Source: Tomitella fengzijianii (GTDB taxonomy: Bacteria > Actinomycetota > Actinomycetes > Mycobacteriales > Mycobacteriaceae). Taken from it: a stretch of DNA of 64,000 nt. The notes under the pieces were generated by a model. The model was not told the DNA's origin, made no database searches, and saw nothing but the letters and a program-made list of their open reading frames with translations. Location of the stretch: contig NZ_CP041765.1 of assembly GCF_007559025.1 (NCBI RefSeq), forward strand, positions 554,679 through 618,678. Direction: 5' to 3'. Both the position numbers and the translations under genes were made by a program. This document shows, piece by piece, positions 1 to 12,907 of this stretch. Every line of letters begins with the position of its first letter. The stretch's first letter is position 1.

Positions 1-39
1 ACGCTGGGTCGCGCGCTCACCGGGCGCCGGGTGCTGTAG
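1..39 (+). CDS. recR: C-terminus of recombination protein RecR (partial)
   Basis: The first 13 codons read TLGRALTGRRVL then a stop. This matches the end of actinobacterial RecR, which typically finishes with a 'GGDLEYADEVTLGRALxGRR' type tail. RecR works with RecO and RecF to load RecA at gaps. Only the tail is present, so the call rests on one short motif plus context: in M. tuberculosis recR lies next to the GatD/MurT genes in this same converging arrangement. The 5' part lies outside the window. Confidence 0.75.
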   Translation, partial: TLGRALTGRRVL

Positions 40-49
40 GGGCGGCGGC

Positions 50-562
50 GTGAGCCTCGAGGTCCGGGCCGTCGACGGCCCGTCGGGCTCCGGCAAGACC
101 GTCTTCGCCGACGCGTTGGCGGCGCGGTTGCGCGGTGCCGGGCGCGACGTGGCGCTGGTGCGGGCGGACGACTTCGCGACGTGGGACGCCCCGGCGTCAT
201 GGTGGCCGCGGCTGGAATCCGGGGTGCTTCGGCCGTTGGCGCAGGGCCTGCCCGGCCGGTACCGGCGCGTGGAGTGGCGCCGGCAGTCGGATCGCGCGGA
301 GGCCGTGCCGGTGCCGGGGCGGTGGGTGGACGTGCCGGTGCCGGAGATCCTGATCCTCGAGGGCGTCACCACGGCACGACGTTCGATCGCGGACCGGCTT
401 ACCCGGGCGTACTGGGTGCAGTGGGGGGACGAGGCGGCGCGGCTGGAGCGGGCCGTCGCCCGCGATGGCGGGGACTGCCGCGAACACCTCGAGCGGTGGC
501 AGAGGTTCGAGCGCGGCTGGTTCGCGGTGGACGGCACGCGATCGCGGTGCGAGCCGGCGTGA
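50..562 (+). CDS. Small P-loop kinase, uridine kinase-like
   Basis: A 170-residue protein with a clear Walker A motif, GPSGSGKT, at residues 10-17. A strand ends in an acidic residue (ILILEG, near 100) as in Walker B of nucleoside/shikimate-type kinases. The DD pair near residue 40 fits the acceptor base of uridine kinase-like proteins. Substrate is unknown; I call the fold, not the reaction. It starts at a GTG 10 bp after recR, so it is probably co-transcribed with it, and it converges with gatD. It is shorter than true uridine kinases (about 210 residues), and the C-terminal part shows no recognisable nucleoside-binding motif. Confidence 0.7.
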   Translation: MSLEVRAVDGPSGSGKTVFADALAARLRGAGRDVALVRADDFATWDAPASWWPRLESGVLRPLAQGLPGRYRRVEWRRQSDRAEAVPVPGRWVDVPVPEILILEGVTTARRSIADRLTRAYWVQWGDEAARLERAVARDGGDCREHLERWQRFERGWFAVDGTRSRCEPA

Positions 563-579
563 GGCCCTGCCCGCGGCCC

Positions 580-1431
580 CTACCGTGAAGCGAGCCGCTC
601 GGTGCGCAACTGTTCGACATCCGGCATCTCGAGCGGCGCCAGGTCTCCGGGGGCGACGCCGAGCGCGCGGGCGATGAGCAGGTCCGCCAGCTCCGGGTTG
701 CGCGCGAGCACGGGGCCGTGCATGTAGGTGGCCACGAGCGACCCCTGGACGGCGCCCTCGAACAGCGTCTCGTCGGCGGCCGGGCCCTCCGGGTCCGAGG
801 CGCGCTTGTTCCCGGTACCGCGCACCACCCGGCCGAGCGGGCGCGCCGCCGGCCCCAGCGTGGTGTTGCCGCCGTGGTTCTCGAACCCGGTGAGCGTCGC
901 GGTGAGCCCGTCGACGAGGGGGGATGCGGCCACCTCGCCGATGATGCGCCCGGGTGCGTGGCGGGGCGTCACCAGCCCGCGGGCGACGAGGGCGCGGGAC
1001 ACGCGGCCGCCGGCCTCCGGCCGCCCGGGCTCGGTCGTCGCGTCCAGCAGGCCCAGGCCGTCGACCCGGCGCAGCGCGCCGCCGGGGCCGTCGGACGCGG
1101 TGAACCATTCGCCCATCACCTGCAGCCCGGCGCACACCGCCAGGACCGGCGCGCCGCGGTGCGCCGCGTTCTGCAGCCCGGGATGCGCGGTCATGTGGCG
1201 GGCGGCCAGCCGCTGCGCCGCGTCCTCCCCGCCGCCGAGTGCGTAGATGTCGAGGGAGTCGGGGACGGGTTCGCCGAACCCGGTGGCGACGATCTCGGCA
1301 CGGTATCCGCGCATGCGCAGACGCTCACGCAGCACCACCGCGTTGCCGCCGTCGCCGTAGGTGCCGAGCACATCCGGCAGGATCAGCCCGATCCGGACGG
1401 TCGAATCGCCTGCTGTCGTGTCGCCGCTCAT
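580..1431 (-). CDS. gatD: GatD, glutamine amidotransferase subunit of the MurT/GatD lipid II amidase
   Basis: A 283-residue class I glutamine amidotransferase of the CobB/CobQ type. The nucleophile Cys sits in AVCAGLQ (about residue 97) and the catalytic His in TYMHGP near the C-terminus. With MurT it converts the D-iso-glutamate of lipid II into D-iso-glutamine, using ammonia from glutamine, on the cytoplasmic face of the membrane. The ATG overlaps the murT stop as ATGA, so the two are translationally coupled, as expected for a heterodimer made at 1:1. The N-terminal strand RIGLILPDVLGTYGDGGN is typical of GatD. Confidence 0.92.
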   Translation of the reverse strand: MSGDTTAGDSTVRIGLILPDVLGTYGDGGNAVVLRERLRMRGYRAEIVATGFGEPVPDSLDIYALGGGEDAAQRLAARHMTAHPGLQNAAHRGAPVLAVCAGLQVMGEWFTASDGPGGALRRVDGLGLLDATTEPGRPEAGGRVSRALVARGLVTPRHAPGRIIGEVAASPLVDGLTATLTGFENHGGNTTLGPAARPLGRVVRGTGNKRASDPEGPAADETLFEGAVQGSLVATYMHGPVLARNPELADLLIARALGVAPGDLAPLEMPDVEQLRTERLASR

Positions 1432-2777
1432 CGCGCCGCCCCCTCCGGGCTCGTGTCCGTCCGGCTCGTGTCCCCTTCGAGGTTCTCGCGGTCCAGCGCC
1501 CGGTCGAGGCCCAGGAGCGCCGTGTAGTTGGCCAGCACCTCCACCCTGCCCGGCGGGCACCGGTCGACGGCGCGCAACACGTCCTTCTCCAGCGTGTGCG
1601 CGACGCCCGCATAGGAGAGGCGCACGGCCAGGTCGGTGCCGCGTTCGCCGGTAGCCACGACGGGGGCCGGGCTCGCCGCGAGCGCCTCGAAGTCCACATC
1701 CCAAAGCCACGACAGGTCCTCGCCGTCGGGGACCTGGCCGTTGACGGCGATGACGACTCCGTCCGCGGTGCGGTCCGACATCGCCAGGGCCTCCTGCCAT
1801 CCGGCGGGGTTCTTGGCCAGCAGCATCCGCAGCCGGTGCGGGCCGCGGACGACGGTGCGGTACCGGCCCGCCACCTCGGTCACGGTGCCGACGGCGTGCA
1901 CGGCAGCGGACGGGTCGACGCCGACGGCGACCGCCCCGGCGACGGCCTGCGCGGCGTTGCCGAGGTTCGCGCGGCCCGGGATGCGCAGGTTCAGCACGGC
2001 CGTGAAGCCGCCGGGGCCGGACAGGACGTCCCCGTCCACGGACCAGTGGGTCTGCGGGCGGGCGAGATCGCAGCCGGAGCAATGCCAGTGAGGGTGCGGG
2101 TCCTGGACCGGGCCTCCCGTTGCGGCGGCGTGGACGACCGGCTCGCCGCAGCGCGGGCACCCGGCCGAGTCGTTGGTCCAGCCCGCCCCGGCGCCCACCC
2201 ACACGACGTCCGGTGCGTCGAAGGCGACCGAGCTGACCAGGACATCGTCGGCGTTGGCGACGAGGACCGTCCCGGGGTGCCGGGCCAGGCCCTCGCGCAG
2301 GCGGCGCTCGACGGCGTTGATCTCGCCGACACGGTCGAGCTGGTCCCGGCTGAGGTTGAGCAGGACGACCGCCGACGGGGCGACGGCGTCGGCCACGTGG
2401 GGGACGTGCAGCTCGTCCACCTCGAGGGCGGCCGTACGGGCGGAGCGGGACTCGCCGAGCGCGGCGACCAGGCCCGCGTCCATGTTGGCGCCGTCGGCAT
2501 TGGTGGCCACCGGGCCCAGCGACGACAGGGCCGCCGCGACCATCCTGTTGGTGGTGGACTTACCGTTGGTGCCGGTGACCAGCACCGTGCGCTTCCCCGC
2601 GCCCAGCTGCCCCATGATCGAGCGGTCCACCTGCAGTGCGATGAGCCCGCCGATCATCGCGCCCCTGCCCCGGCCGGACTTGCGGGACGCCCATGCGGCC
2701 GCCGATGCGAGCCGCATCGCCGCACGTCCTCGCAGAGTCAGTCCGGCGGCCGGGGTTTCGGGGGAGGCATCGGTCAT
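1428..2777 (-). CDS. murT: MurT, Mur ligase-like subunit of lipid II isoglutaminyl synthase
   Basis: A 449-residue Mur ligase-family protein. The ATP loop GTNGKSTT lies near residue 70. A four-cysteine zinc ribbon (CPRCGEP ... HCSGC, about residues 205-232), which marks MurT among Mur ligases, is intact. The C-terminal DUF1727 region follows. MurT activates the D-glutamate alpha-carboxyl of lipid II with ATP, and GatD supplies ammonia. It lies 61 bp downstream of leuA behind a strong hairpin. A weak -10-like CAGACT ends 7 nt before the ATG, so it may start as a leaderless message. Confidence 0.92.
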   Translation of the reverse strand: MTDASPETPAAGLTLRGRAAMRLASAAAWASRKSGRGRGAMIGGLIALQVDRSIMGQLGAGKRTVLVTGTNGKSTTNRMVAAALSSLGPVATNADGANMDAGLVAALGESRSARTAALEVDELHVPHVADAVAPSAVVLLNLSRDQLDRVGEINAVERRLREGLARHPGTVLVANADDVLVSSVAFDAPDVVWVGAGAGWTNDSAGCPRCGEPVVHAAATGGPVQDPHPHWHCSGCDLARPQTHWSVDGDVLSGPGGFTAVLNLRIPGRANLGNAAQAVAGAVAVGVDPSAAVHAVGTVTEVAGRYRTVVRGPHRLRMLLAKNPAGWQEALAMSDRTADGVVIAVNGQVPDGEDLSWLWDVDFEALAASPAPVVATGERGTDLAVRLSYAGVAHTLEKDVLRAVDRCPPGRVEVLANYTALLGLDRALDRENLEGDTSRTDTSPEGAAR

Positions 2778-2790
2778 GCCGGAAAGTCTG

Positions 2791-2831
2791 ACACAGCGAC
2801 CGGCGCCCGCTGCGGGCGCCGGTCGCTGTGT
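2791..2831 (-). terminator. 19-bp perfect hairpin between leuA and murT
   Basis: Arms 2791-2809 and 2813-2831 are perfect reverse complements with a 3-nt loop. The stem is almost all G/C and has no U-tract. It sits directly after the leuA stop on the minus strand, so it probably ends or attenuates the leuA transcript before murT. Confidence 0.7.
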
Positions 2832-2838
2832 GCACGCG

Positions 2839-4887
<2,049 letters not shown>

Positions 4888-4929
4888 TCAGATCCCGCCG
4901 CGGCACTCAAGGAGGAGCACGCGCTGCAT
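4888..4929 (-). CDS. leuA leader peptide (13 aa, Val-Leu-Leu-Leu)
   Basis: The minus strand reads M-Q-R-V-L-L-L-E-C-R-G-G-I-stop, with four branched-chain codons in a row (GTG CTC CTC CTT) 237 bp upstream of leuA. A -10-like TAGACT at 4942-4937 ends exactly 7 nt before the ATG, so transcription would begin at or next to the A of the ATG and the peptide would be read from a leaderless mRNA. No Shine-Dalgarno precedes it. Leader-peptide control of leuA is an established idea in Actinobacteria; the leucine response here is inferred from the codons and position. Confidence 0.65.
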   Translation of the reverse strand: MQRVLLLECRGGI

Positions 4930-4936
4930 GAAGGCG

Positions 4937-4942
4937 AGTCTA
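4937..4942 (-). promoter_or_regulatory. -10 box of the leuA leader transcript
   Basis: TAGACT (TANNNT type) lies 7 nt before the leader-peptide ATG. The -35 region (TGGATC, 17-bp spacing) is weak. The rest of the 4943-5165 gap upstream, towards katA, shows no other clear element except the katA ribosome binding site. Confidence 0.5.
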
Positions 4943-5165
4943 CTACCCGCTCCGCCTCCGATCCAGACGGAGTTCAGGGGCACCGCATTCCCGGCCGGCC
5001 GCAGCGCCTGCGTGAGGCCTCACCGATCGTTCCCCGCAAGTCCACACGCAGGCGGGTCGACTCGGGCAGGATCGGAGTCGGGGACACCGTGACCCCAAAC
5101 CGCATGACCGGATGACTCCATGACACTGCAACCAACCGTGCGAATCTCGCAGGAGGACGACGCCG

Positions 5166-6632
5166 ATGACCTCGACCGACAATCCGAAGGCGGATCCGAG
5201 CACGCTGACCACAGCGGTCGGGGCGCCGGTGCCGAACAACCAGGACGTGCAGACGGCCGGACCGCGTGGGCCGCAGCTGCTGCAGGACGTGTGGTTCCTG
5301 GAGAAGCTCGCGCACTTCGACCGCGAGGTGATCCCGGAGCGCCGCATGCACGCCAAGGGCTCGGGCGCGTTCGGCACGTTCACCGTCACCGGTGACATCA
5401 CGCGCTACACCCGAGCGAAGATCTTCTCGGAGATCGGCAAGAAGACCGAGCTGTTCGCGCGGTTCTCCACCGTGGCGGGCGAACGCGGCGCGGCCGACGC
5501 GGAGCGCGACATCCGCGGCTTCGCCGTCAAGTTCTACACCGAGGAAGGCAACTGGGACCTCGTCGGCAACAACACCCCGGTGTTCTTCTTCCGAGACCCG
5601 CTCAAGTTCCCCGACCTCAACCACGCCGTCAAGCGCGATCCGCGCACCAACATGCGCAGCGCGGAGAACAACTGGGACTTCTGGACGCGGCTGCCCGAGG
5701 CGCTGCACCAGGTGACGATCGTGATGAGCGATCGCGGGCTGCCCGACGGGTATCGGCACATGCACGGCTTCGGCTCGCACACCTTCAGCCTGGTCAACGC
5801 GGACGGCGAGCGCTTCTGGGTCAAGTTCCACCACCGTTGCCGGCAGGGCATCAAGAACCTCACCGACGACGAGGCGGCGGCCGTCGTCGCGGGCGACCGT
5901 GAGTCCAGCCAGCGCGACCTCTACGAGGCCATCGAACGCGGCGACTACCCCAAGTGGACGCTGTGCGTGCAGGTGATGCCGGAGGCGGACGCGGAGAAGG
6001 TGCCGTACCACCCGTTCGACCTGACGAAGGTGTGGCCCAAGGCCGACTACCCGCTGATCGAGGTGGGCGAGTGGGAGCTGAACCGCAACGCGGACAACTA
6101 CTTCGCGGACGTCGAGCAGGCCGCGTTCAATCCGGCGCACGTGGTGCCCGGCATCGGGTTCTCCCCGGACCGCATGCTGCAGGGGCGTCTGTTCTCTTAC
6201 GGCGACGCGCAGCGCTACCGGCTGGGCGTCAACAACTACCAGATCCCGGTCAACCAGGCGCGCTGCCCGGTGGGCAACTTCCACCGCGACGGGACGATGC
6301 GGGTGGACGGCAACCAGGGGTCCACCAAACACTACGAGCCCAACGGCCACGGGCTGTGGCAGGAGCAGCCGGGGTATGCGGAGCCGCCGCAGACGGTCGG
6401 GGCGGTGGCGGATCATTTCGACTTCCGCGCCGATGACGACGACTACTTCTCGCAGCCGCGGGCGCTGTTCAACCTGATGGACGCCGGGCAGAAGCAGGCG
6501 CTGTTCGACAACACCGCGCGCAACCTGGCGGGGGTGTCGCAGGACGTGGTCGAGCGGCACATCGCCAACTGCACGGCGTGCGACCCCGCCTACGGCGAGG
6601 GGGTGCGGTCGGCCATCGACGCGCTGGGGTGA
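5166..6632 (+). CDS. katA: Monofunctional haem catalase
   Basis: A 488-residue small-subunit (clade 3-like) catalase that dismutates hydrogen peroxide in the cytoplasm. The distal His lies in [12 protein letters not shown] (about residue 62), the distal Asn in [10 protein letters not shown] (about 134), and the proximal haem-ligand Tyr in [14 protein letters not shown] (about 340). Length is normal for the group. The ATG has a strong AGGAGG ribosome binding site 8-9 nt upstream. It is divergent from the leuA leader and converges with metA. No OxyR, Fur or FurA gene is adjacent, so its regulator is not evident here. Confidence 0.95.
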   Translation: MTSTDNPKADPSTLTTAVGAPVPNNQDVQTAGPRGPQLLQDVWFLEKLAHFDREVIPERRMHAKGSGAFGTFTVTGDITRYTRAKIFSEIGKKTELFARFSTVAGERGAADAERDIRGFAVKFYTEEGNWDLVGNNTPVFFFRDPLKFPDLNHAVKRDPRTNMRSAENNWDFWTRLPEALHQVTIVMSDRGLPDGYRHMHGFGSHTFSLVNADGERFWVKFHHRCRQGIKNLTDDEAAAVVAGDRESSQRDLYEAIERGDYPKWTLCVQVMPEADAEKVPYHPFDLTKVWPKADYPLIEVGEWELNRNADNYFADVEQAAFNPAHVVPGIGFSPDRMLQGRLFSYGDAQRYRLGVNNYQIPVNQARCPVGNFHRDGTMRVDGNQGSTKHYEPNGHGLWQEQPGYAEPPQTVGAVADHFDFRADDDDYFSQPRALFNLMDAGQKQALFDNTARNLAGVSQDVVERHIANCTACDPAYGEGVRSAIDALG

Positions 6633-6654
6633 TCGGTCGTCGGAGGCCCGATCG

Positions 6655-7566
6655 TCACGCCGGCGGGTCGAACGGCGTCTCCTGGTACACGCAATAGTTG
6701 AGCCAGTTCGCGAACAGCAGATGACCATGGCCGCGCCACCGGTTCACCGGCAGGGCGGTCGGGTCGTCGTCCCGGAAGTAGTGCGCCGGGACCGGGACCG
6801 GCAATCCCTGCTCCCGGTCACGCGCGTATTCGCGGGCCAGGGTGTCCGCGTCATACTCCGGATGGCCGGTGACGAACACCTGCCGGCCGTCCGGAGTCGC
6901 AGCGAGGAACACCCCGGCCTCGTCGCTGCGAGCCAGCACTTCGATCTCGCCGGTGGCCTCGACGTCGTCGGCCCGGACGTCGGTGTACCGCGAGTGCGGT
7001 GCCACGAACTCGTCGTCGAAGCCGGTGATCACCGCCGACCGCCGACCGGTGAGCCGATGGCTGAACACCCCCGACAGCTTCTGCGGCATCTCGTATTTGC
7101 CGATCCCGTAGTGGCGGTACAGCGCGGCCTGGGCGCCCCAGCACACGTGCAGGGTGGACTGGACGTTGGTGCGCGACCAATCCAGAATCCTGGTCAGCTC
7201 AGGCCAGTAGTCGACCTGCGCGAAGTCGAGGCGCTCGACCGGGGCTCCGGTGATGACCAGTCCGTCGAAGTGCTGCTCGGATACGTCGTCGAACGTCGAG
7301 TAGAACGCCTCGAGATGTTCGGCCGACGTGGTGCGCGAGACGTGGCTGGCCATGTGCAGCAACGTGATGTCGATCTGCAACGGCGTGTGGCTGAGCAGCC
7401 GCAGCAATTGCGTCTCGGCGACGATCTTGACCGGCATCAGGTTGACGATCGCGATCCGCAGCGGACGGATGTCTTGGTGTCCGGCACGCTCGTCGGACAT
7501 GACGAAGATCCGCTCGGACTCCAGGACCGCGCGGGCCGGCAGATCGTACGGCATGGTTACAGGCAT
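6655..7566 (-). CDS. metA: MetA-type homoserine O-acyltransferase (probably acetyl-CoA specific)
   Basis: A 303-residue MetA that acylates L-homoserine for methionine synthesis. The nucleophile Cys is in LHVCWGAQAAL (about residue 140) and the His-Glu pair in GHPEYD (about 233). In VITGAPVERLDF the residue after PV is Glu; published work on MetA links Glu here (B. cereus numbering 111) to acetyl-CoA use and Gly (E. coli) to succinyl-CoA. I chose the start that gives MPVTMPYDLPA, which aligns with family N-termini. TATTGT lies 8 nt before that ATG, consistent with a leaderless message. Confidence 0.9.
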   Translation of the reverse strand: MPVTMPYDLPARAVLESERIFVMSDERAGHQDIRPLRIAIVNLMPVKIVAETQLLRLLSHTPLQIDITLLHMASHVSRTTSAEHLEAFYSTFDDVSEQHFDGLVITGAPVERLDFAQVDYWPELTRILDWSRTNVQSTLHVCWGAQAALYRHYGIGKYEMPQKLSGVFSHRLTGRRSAVITGFDDEFVAPHSRYTDVRADDVEATGEIEVLARSDEAGVFLAATPDGRQVFVTGHPEYDADTLAREYARDREQGLPVPVPAHYFRDDDPTALPVNRWRGHGHLLFANWLNYCVYQETPFDPPA

Positions 7567-7618
7567 CGGCGACCACAATATTCCGGTGGGGGCGTCAGCG
7601 CCCGCGCCGGGGGGCTGA

Positions 7619-8266
7619 TCACGCTCCGGCCGGGAAGGGCGCCCCCCACTGCTCTCCGAACACCATGTCCGTCAGCGTGGGGCGCCGTCGCGGCTTGCGG
7701 TCCCGCTCGACGATCGCCGGGTCCGCACCGTCCTCGTCGCCGATATGCCCCAGCGCGATCATCACCAGCGGTTCGAAGCCGTCCGGGATCCGCAGGGACC
7801 GCCGGGCCTCGTCCCGGTCGAATCCGGACATCGGGTGTGCGACGAGGCCCATGGACACGGCCTGGAGCGACAATTGCGCCGTCGCGAGGCCGGCGTCGAA
7901 CATCGCGTACGGCAGGTCGCCCTTGTCGTTCACCGTCTGCACGACGCCCAGAACGAGAGCCCCCGCGGATGTCGCCCACCTCTTGTTCCCCTCGGAAAGC
8001 AACGACGCGAGGGTCGCGTGCGCGGCGTCGCCGCGAAGCCCAGCGAGGAACCGGACTGGGAATGTGCCGCCCCACGATGCGGCGACCCGCGCCGATTCGA
8101 CCGCCGCGAAGAGATCGTCGGGCGTCACCACGGCGTCGGGGTCGAGGTTGCGCGCGCTCCACCGCTGCGCGATCACCGGGTGGATCTGCACGCCCGAACC
8201 CGCCGAGCGGTCGGCGTGCGGATGATGCGGCTGCGCGGGTCCGGGTCCGTCGAAGATCTGCGACAC
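7619..8266 (-). CDS. Nitroreductase-family FMN oxidoreductase
   Basis: A 215-residue nitroreductase-fold protein. The FMN-binding start RWSARNLDPDAVV is followed by ARVAASWGGTFPVRFL, the DAGLATAQLSLQAVSMGLVAHPMSG helix that packs on flavin, and PLVMIALGHIGD near the end. These enzymes reduce nitroaromatics, quinones or related substrates with NAD(P)H; the physiological substrate is unknown. I chose the GTG at 8266 because TACCAT ends 6 nt before it. An in-frame ATG at 8293 is the alternative. It is divergent from lysC, and the 209-bp gap also carries a possible lysC -10 (TACCCT, 8390-8395). Confidence 0.85.
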   Translation of the reverse strand: MSQIFDGPGPAQPHHPHADRSAGSGVQIHPVIAQRWSARNLDPDAVVTPDDLFAAVESARVAASWGGTFPVRFLAGLRGDAAHATLASLLSEGNKRWATSAGALVLGVVQTVNDKGDLPYAMFDAGLATAQLSLQAVSMGLVAHPMSGFDRDEARRSLRIPDGFEPLVMIALGHIGDEDGADPAIVERDRKPRRRPTLTDMVFGEQWGAPFPAGA

Positions 8267-8475
8267 CGCCGCATGGTATCGACGCGAGGGCACACCGGAC
8301 CCGTCGTGGTGACCGACGCCTCACCCCGGAGTGACGTGACGCAGTGCACGCCCCGTGGCGGCAGCCTGATGCGGTGGCCGGCTGATCGGTACCCTGGATC
8401 TTTGATTACGACCGATAGAAGCAGTGACCGACCAACGACCAGTGATCGAAGAACACTGTCTGGAGGTACCCGAGC

Positions 8476-10784
<2,309 letters not shown>

Positions 10785-10814
10785 TCGCCGGGCGCGACGC
10801 CGAGTGCCGCACGC

Positions 10815-10870
10815 CGATCAGGTACTTTCTGCCGATTCCGGGAGGAGAATCGGCGGGGAGTACCTGATCG
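10815..10870. terminator. 24-bp imperfect RNA stem between asd and patatin gene
   Basis: Outer arms 10815-10826 and 10859-10870 are a perfect 12-bp inverted repeat. Inner arms 10831-10838 and 10847-10854 are a perfect 8-bp repeat. The 4 nt between them (TTCT against GGGG) can pair as three G-U plus one G-C in RNA, giving a continuous 24-bp stem. The 8-nt loop, CGGGAGGA, carries a Shine-Dalgarno-like sequence. It may terminate the lysC-asd transcript, but there is no U-tract. Confidence 0.6.
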
Positions 10871-10891
10871 ACGGTGCGTGCGAGGTGCGTC

Positions 10892-11878
10892 ATGACGGAC
10901 AAGCGGGCCGATCTCGTCTGCGAGGGCGGCGGAGTGCGGGGGATCGGCCTCGTCGGCGCGGTGGACGTGCTGGCGGAGGCCGGCTACTCGTTCCCGCGCG
11001 TCGCGGGATCCAGCGCGGGGTCGATCGTCGCGGCGTTCGTGGCGGCGCTGCAGAAGGCGGGCGAACCGCTCGGCCGCCTGCACGACATCGTCGACGCGAT
11101 CGACTACACCAAGTTCCCGGACCGCAGCCCGGTCGGACACGTACCGCTGGTCGGTCCGATGCTCTCGCTGTTCCTTTCGGACGGCATCTACGAGGGCGCC
11201 TACCTCGAGTCCTTCGTGGCGGGCGTGCTGAAGGATCTGGGGGTGCGGACCTTCGGCGACCTGCGCCTGGGCGACGGCGGCGCCACCGGGGACGGGCTGG
11301 AACGCAAATACGCCTGGGCCCTCGTCATCACGGCAAGCGACCTTTCCCGGCGCCGTCTGGTGCGCATCCCGTGGGACCTGCCCGCGTACAAGAAGGACCC
11401 CGACGAGTTCCCCGTGGCGAAGGCGGTGCGCGCGTCGGCGGCGATACCGTTCCTGTTCCAGCCGGTGCGGGTGTCCGGGGCGACGTGGGTGGACGGCGGA
11501 CTGGTGGACGACTTCCCCATCGAGCTGTTCGACCGCCCCAACAGTGCCGAGCCGCAATGGCCCACGTTCGGGATCCGGCTCAGTGCGCGCCCGGGTCTGG
11601 TGCCGCCGACGCATGCTGTGAAAGGCCCGTTCTCGATCGCGCTGGCCGCGCTCGGAACCTTGCTGAGCAATCAGGATGCCGCGTACCTGAACGACCCGTG
11701 CACGGTGCGCCGCACGGTGTTCGTGCCCTCGGACGCGGTGAGCCCCATCGACTTCGACATCACCGACGCGCAGGTGGACGCGCTCTACGAAAGCGGCTCC
11801 GACGCGGCCCGCAAGTTCCTGGCCGCGTGGGACTTCGGCGAGTACGTGGCGCAGTGCCGGCACGGATTCTCGGGGTGA
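10892..11878 (+). CDS. Patatin-like phospholipase
   Basis: A 328-residue patatin-family lipid acyl hydrolase. The oxyanion region CEGGGVRGIGLVGA begins near residue 9, the nucleophile Ser lies in GSSAGS (about 38-43) and the catalytic Asp in WVDGGLVDDFPIE (about 208). It probably cleaves phospholipid or another acyl ester; no signal peptide is visible, so it may be cytoplasmic. I chose the ATG at 10892, which has GAGG 6 nt upstream, over an in-frame start at 10874. A strong hairpin separates it from asd, suggesting its own transcript. It converges with the asparaginase gene. Confidence 0.88.
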   Translation: MTDKRADLVCEGGGVRGIGLVGAVDVLAEAGYSFPRVAGSSAGSIVAAFVAALQKAGEPLGRLHDIVDAIDYTKFPDRSPVGHVPLVGPMLSLFLSDGIYEGAYLESFVAGVLKDLGVRTFGDLRLGDGGATGDGLERKYAWALVITASDLSRRRLVRIPWDLPAYKKDPDEFPVAKAVRASAAIPFLFQPVRVSGATWVDGGLVDDFPIELFDRPNSAEPQWPTFGIRLSARPGLVPPTHAVKGPFSIALAALGTLLSNQDAAYLNDPCTVRRTVFVPSDAVSPIDFDITDAQVDALYESGSDAARKFLAAWDFGEYVAQCRHGFSG

Positions 11879-11890
11879 CCGGGAGGGTCG

Positions 11891-12907
11891 TCAGCCGGTG
11901 AACGCCCGCGTCACCTCGCCGTGCCCCACGCCTGCAGCGAGCAATGCGGCCAACAGGATTCTGGCCTGGCCGGCCCGCAGCACGGGGCTGAACACCGCCC
12001 CCGCGCGGGCCAGGTTCGTGCCCCCGCCCCCGCCGCCGTAGTCGGCGAAGGCGGGGCCGTGGGGCACCCTGGTGGTGACCACGACGGCGACGCCGGCGGC
12101 CGCCGCAGCGCGCACGGCACGCACCGCCGCGGCATTCGCGTTGCCGGCGCCCATGGCCTCGAGCACGATCCCGCGGGCGCCCGCGGCCCGGCAGGCGTCG
12201 ATGACGACGGCGTCGGAACCCGGGTACAACGCGACGGTGTCCACGCGGGGGAGGCTTCCGGTGGCGAGGCCGCCACCGGGCACGGCGGCGAGTGCGCGGC
12301 GGCGCGACTGTTCCGCCTCGTGCCGGTCCGGCCAGGCTGCGAACGCGTCCAGGTCTACTGTGCTCAGTTTGCGTGTTCCCCAGGCGGGCATTGTTCTTCC
12401 GGCGAAGGCGATCAGTACGCCCGCCTCGGAGTCGGCGGCCGGACCGGACGCCGTGTCCACCGCGCGAGCGAGATTGCCGGGCCCGTCCGCACCGGGCTGA
12501 TCGGCGCCGCGCTGCGCCCCGGTGAACACCACCCGTACGCGCCTGCGGCCGCCTCGAGCGAGAACAAGGTCGGTCAGCAGCGCGGTCTCCTCCATGGTGT
12601 CGGTTCCATGGGTGACGACGATCCCGTCGACCGCGTCCCCGGCACTCGCAGCGGCGACGTGCCGTGCGATGGCGTAGGCCGACGTGACGTCCATTGCGGC
12701 GCTGTCGACCGACATGAGCGCGCGCGCCTCGACATTCACCCGTTCGAGGAGGGGGGACGGGAGCGTCGACCGAAGGTCTGCGGCGTCGACTGCCGGCGCG
12801 AGACCGCCGTCGGAGCCGCGCACTGCCGCGATCGTGCCCCCGGTGGTGAGCACCAGGACGCGCGGGTGCGCGGCGCCGGATCGAGCCCGTGCCCGAAAGG
12901 GCGTCAC
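11891..12907 (-). CDS. ansA: L-asparaginase
   Basis: A 338-residue bacterial asparaginase/glutaminase-family enzyme. The first catalytic Thr is in LTTGGTIA (about residue 20) and the second Thr-Asp-Lys-type region in VTHGTDTMEETA (about 98). It releases ammonia from asparagine. No signal peptide is present. The GTG start overlaps the stop of the pirin gene as GTGA, so translation is coupled; the open frame continues upstream inside pirin but without family similarity. A polyglycine stretch (YGGGGGGTN, near 290) replaces the usual short loop before the C-terminal helix. Confidence 0.88.
   Translation of the reverse strand: MTPFRARARSGAAHPRVLVLTTGGTIAAVRGSDGGLAPAVDAADLRSTLPSPLLERVNVEARALMSVDSAAMDVTSAYAIARHVAAASAGDAVDGIVVTHGTDTMEETALLTDLVLARGGRRRVRVVFTGAQRGADQPGADGPGNLARAVDTASGPAADSEAGVLIAFAGRTMPAWGTRKLSTVDLDAFAAWPDRHEAEQSRRRALAAVPGGGLATGSLPRVDTVALYPGSDAVVIDACRAAGARGIVLEAMGAGNANAAAVRAVRAAAAAGVAVVVTTRVPHGPAFADYGGGGGGTNLARAGAVFSPVLRAGQARILLAALLAAGVGHGEVTRAFTG

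Noticed and set aside
197-1135. 312-codon Arg/Pro/Ala-rich minus-strand frame
   Set aside because: A shadow of gatD and the kinase gene; third-position GC bias fits the other frames.
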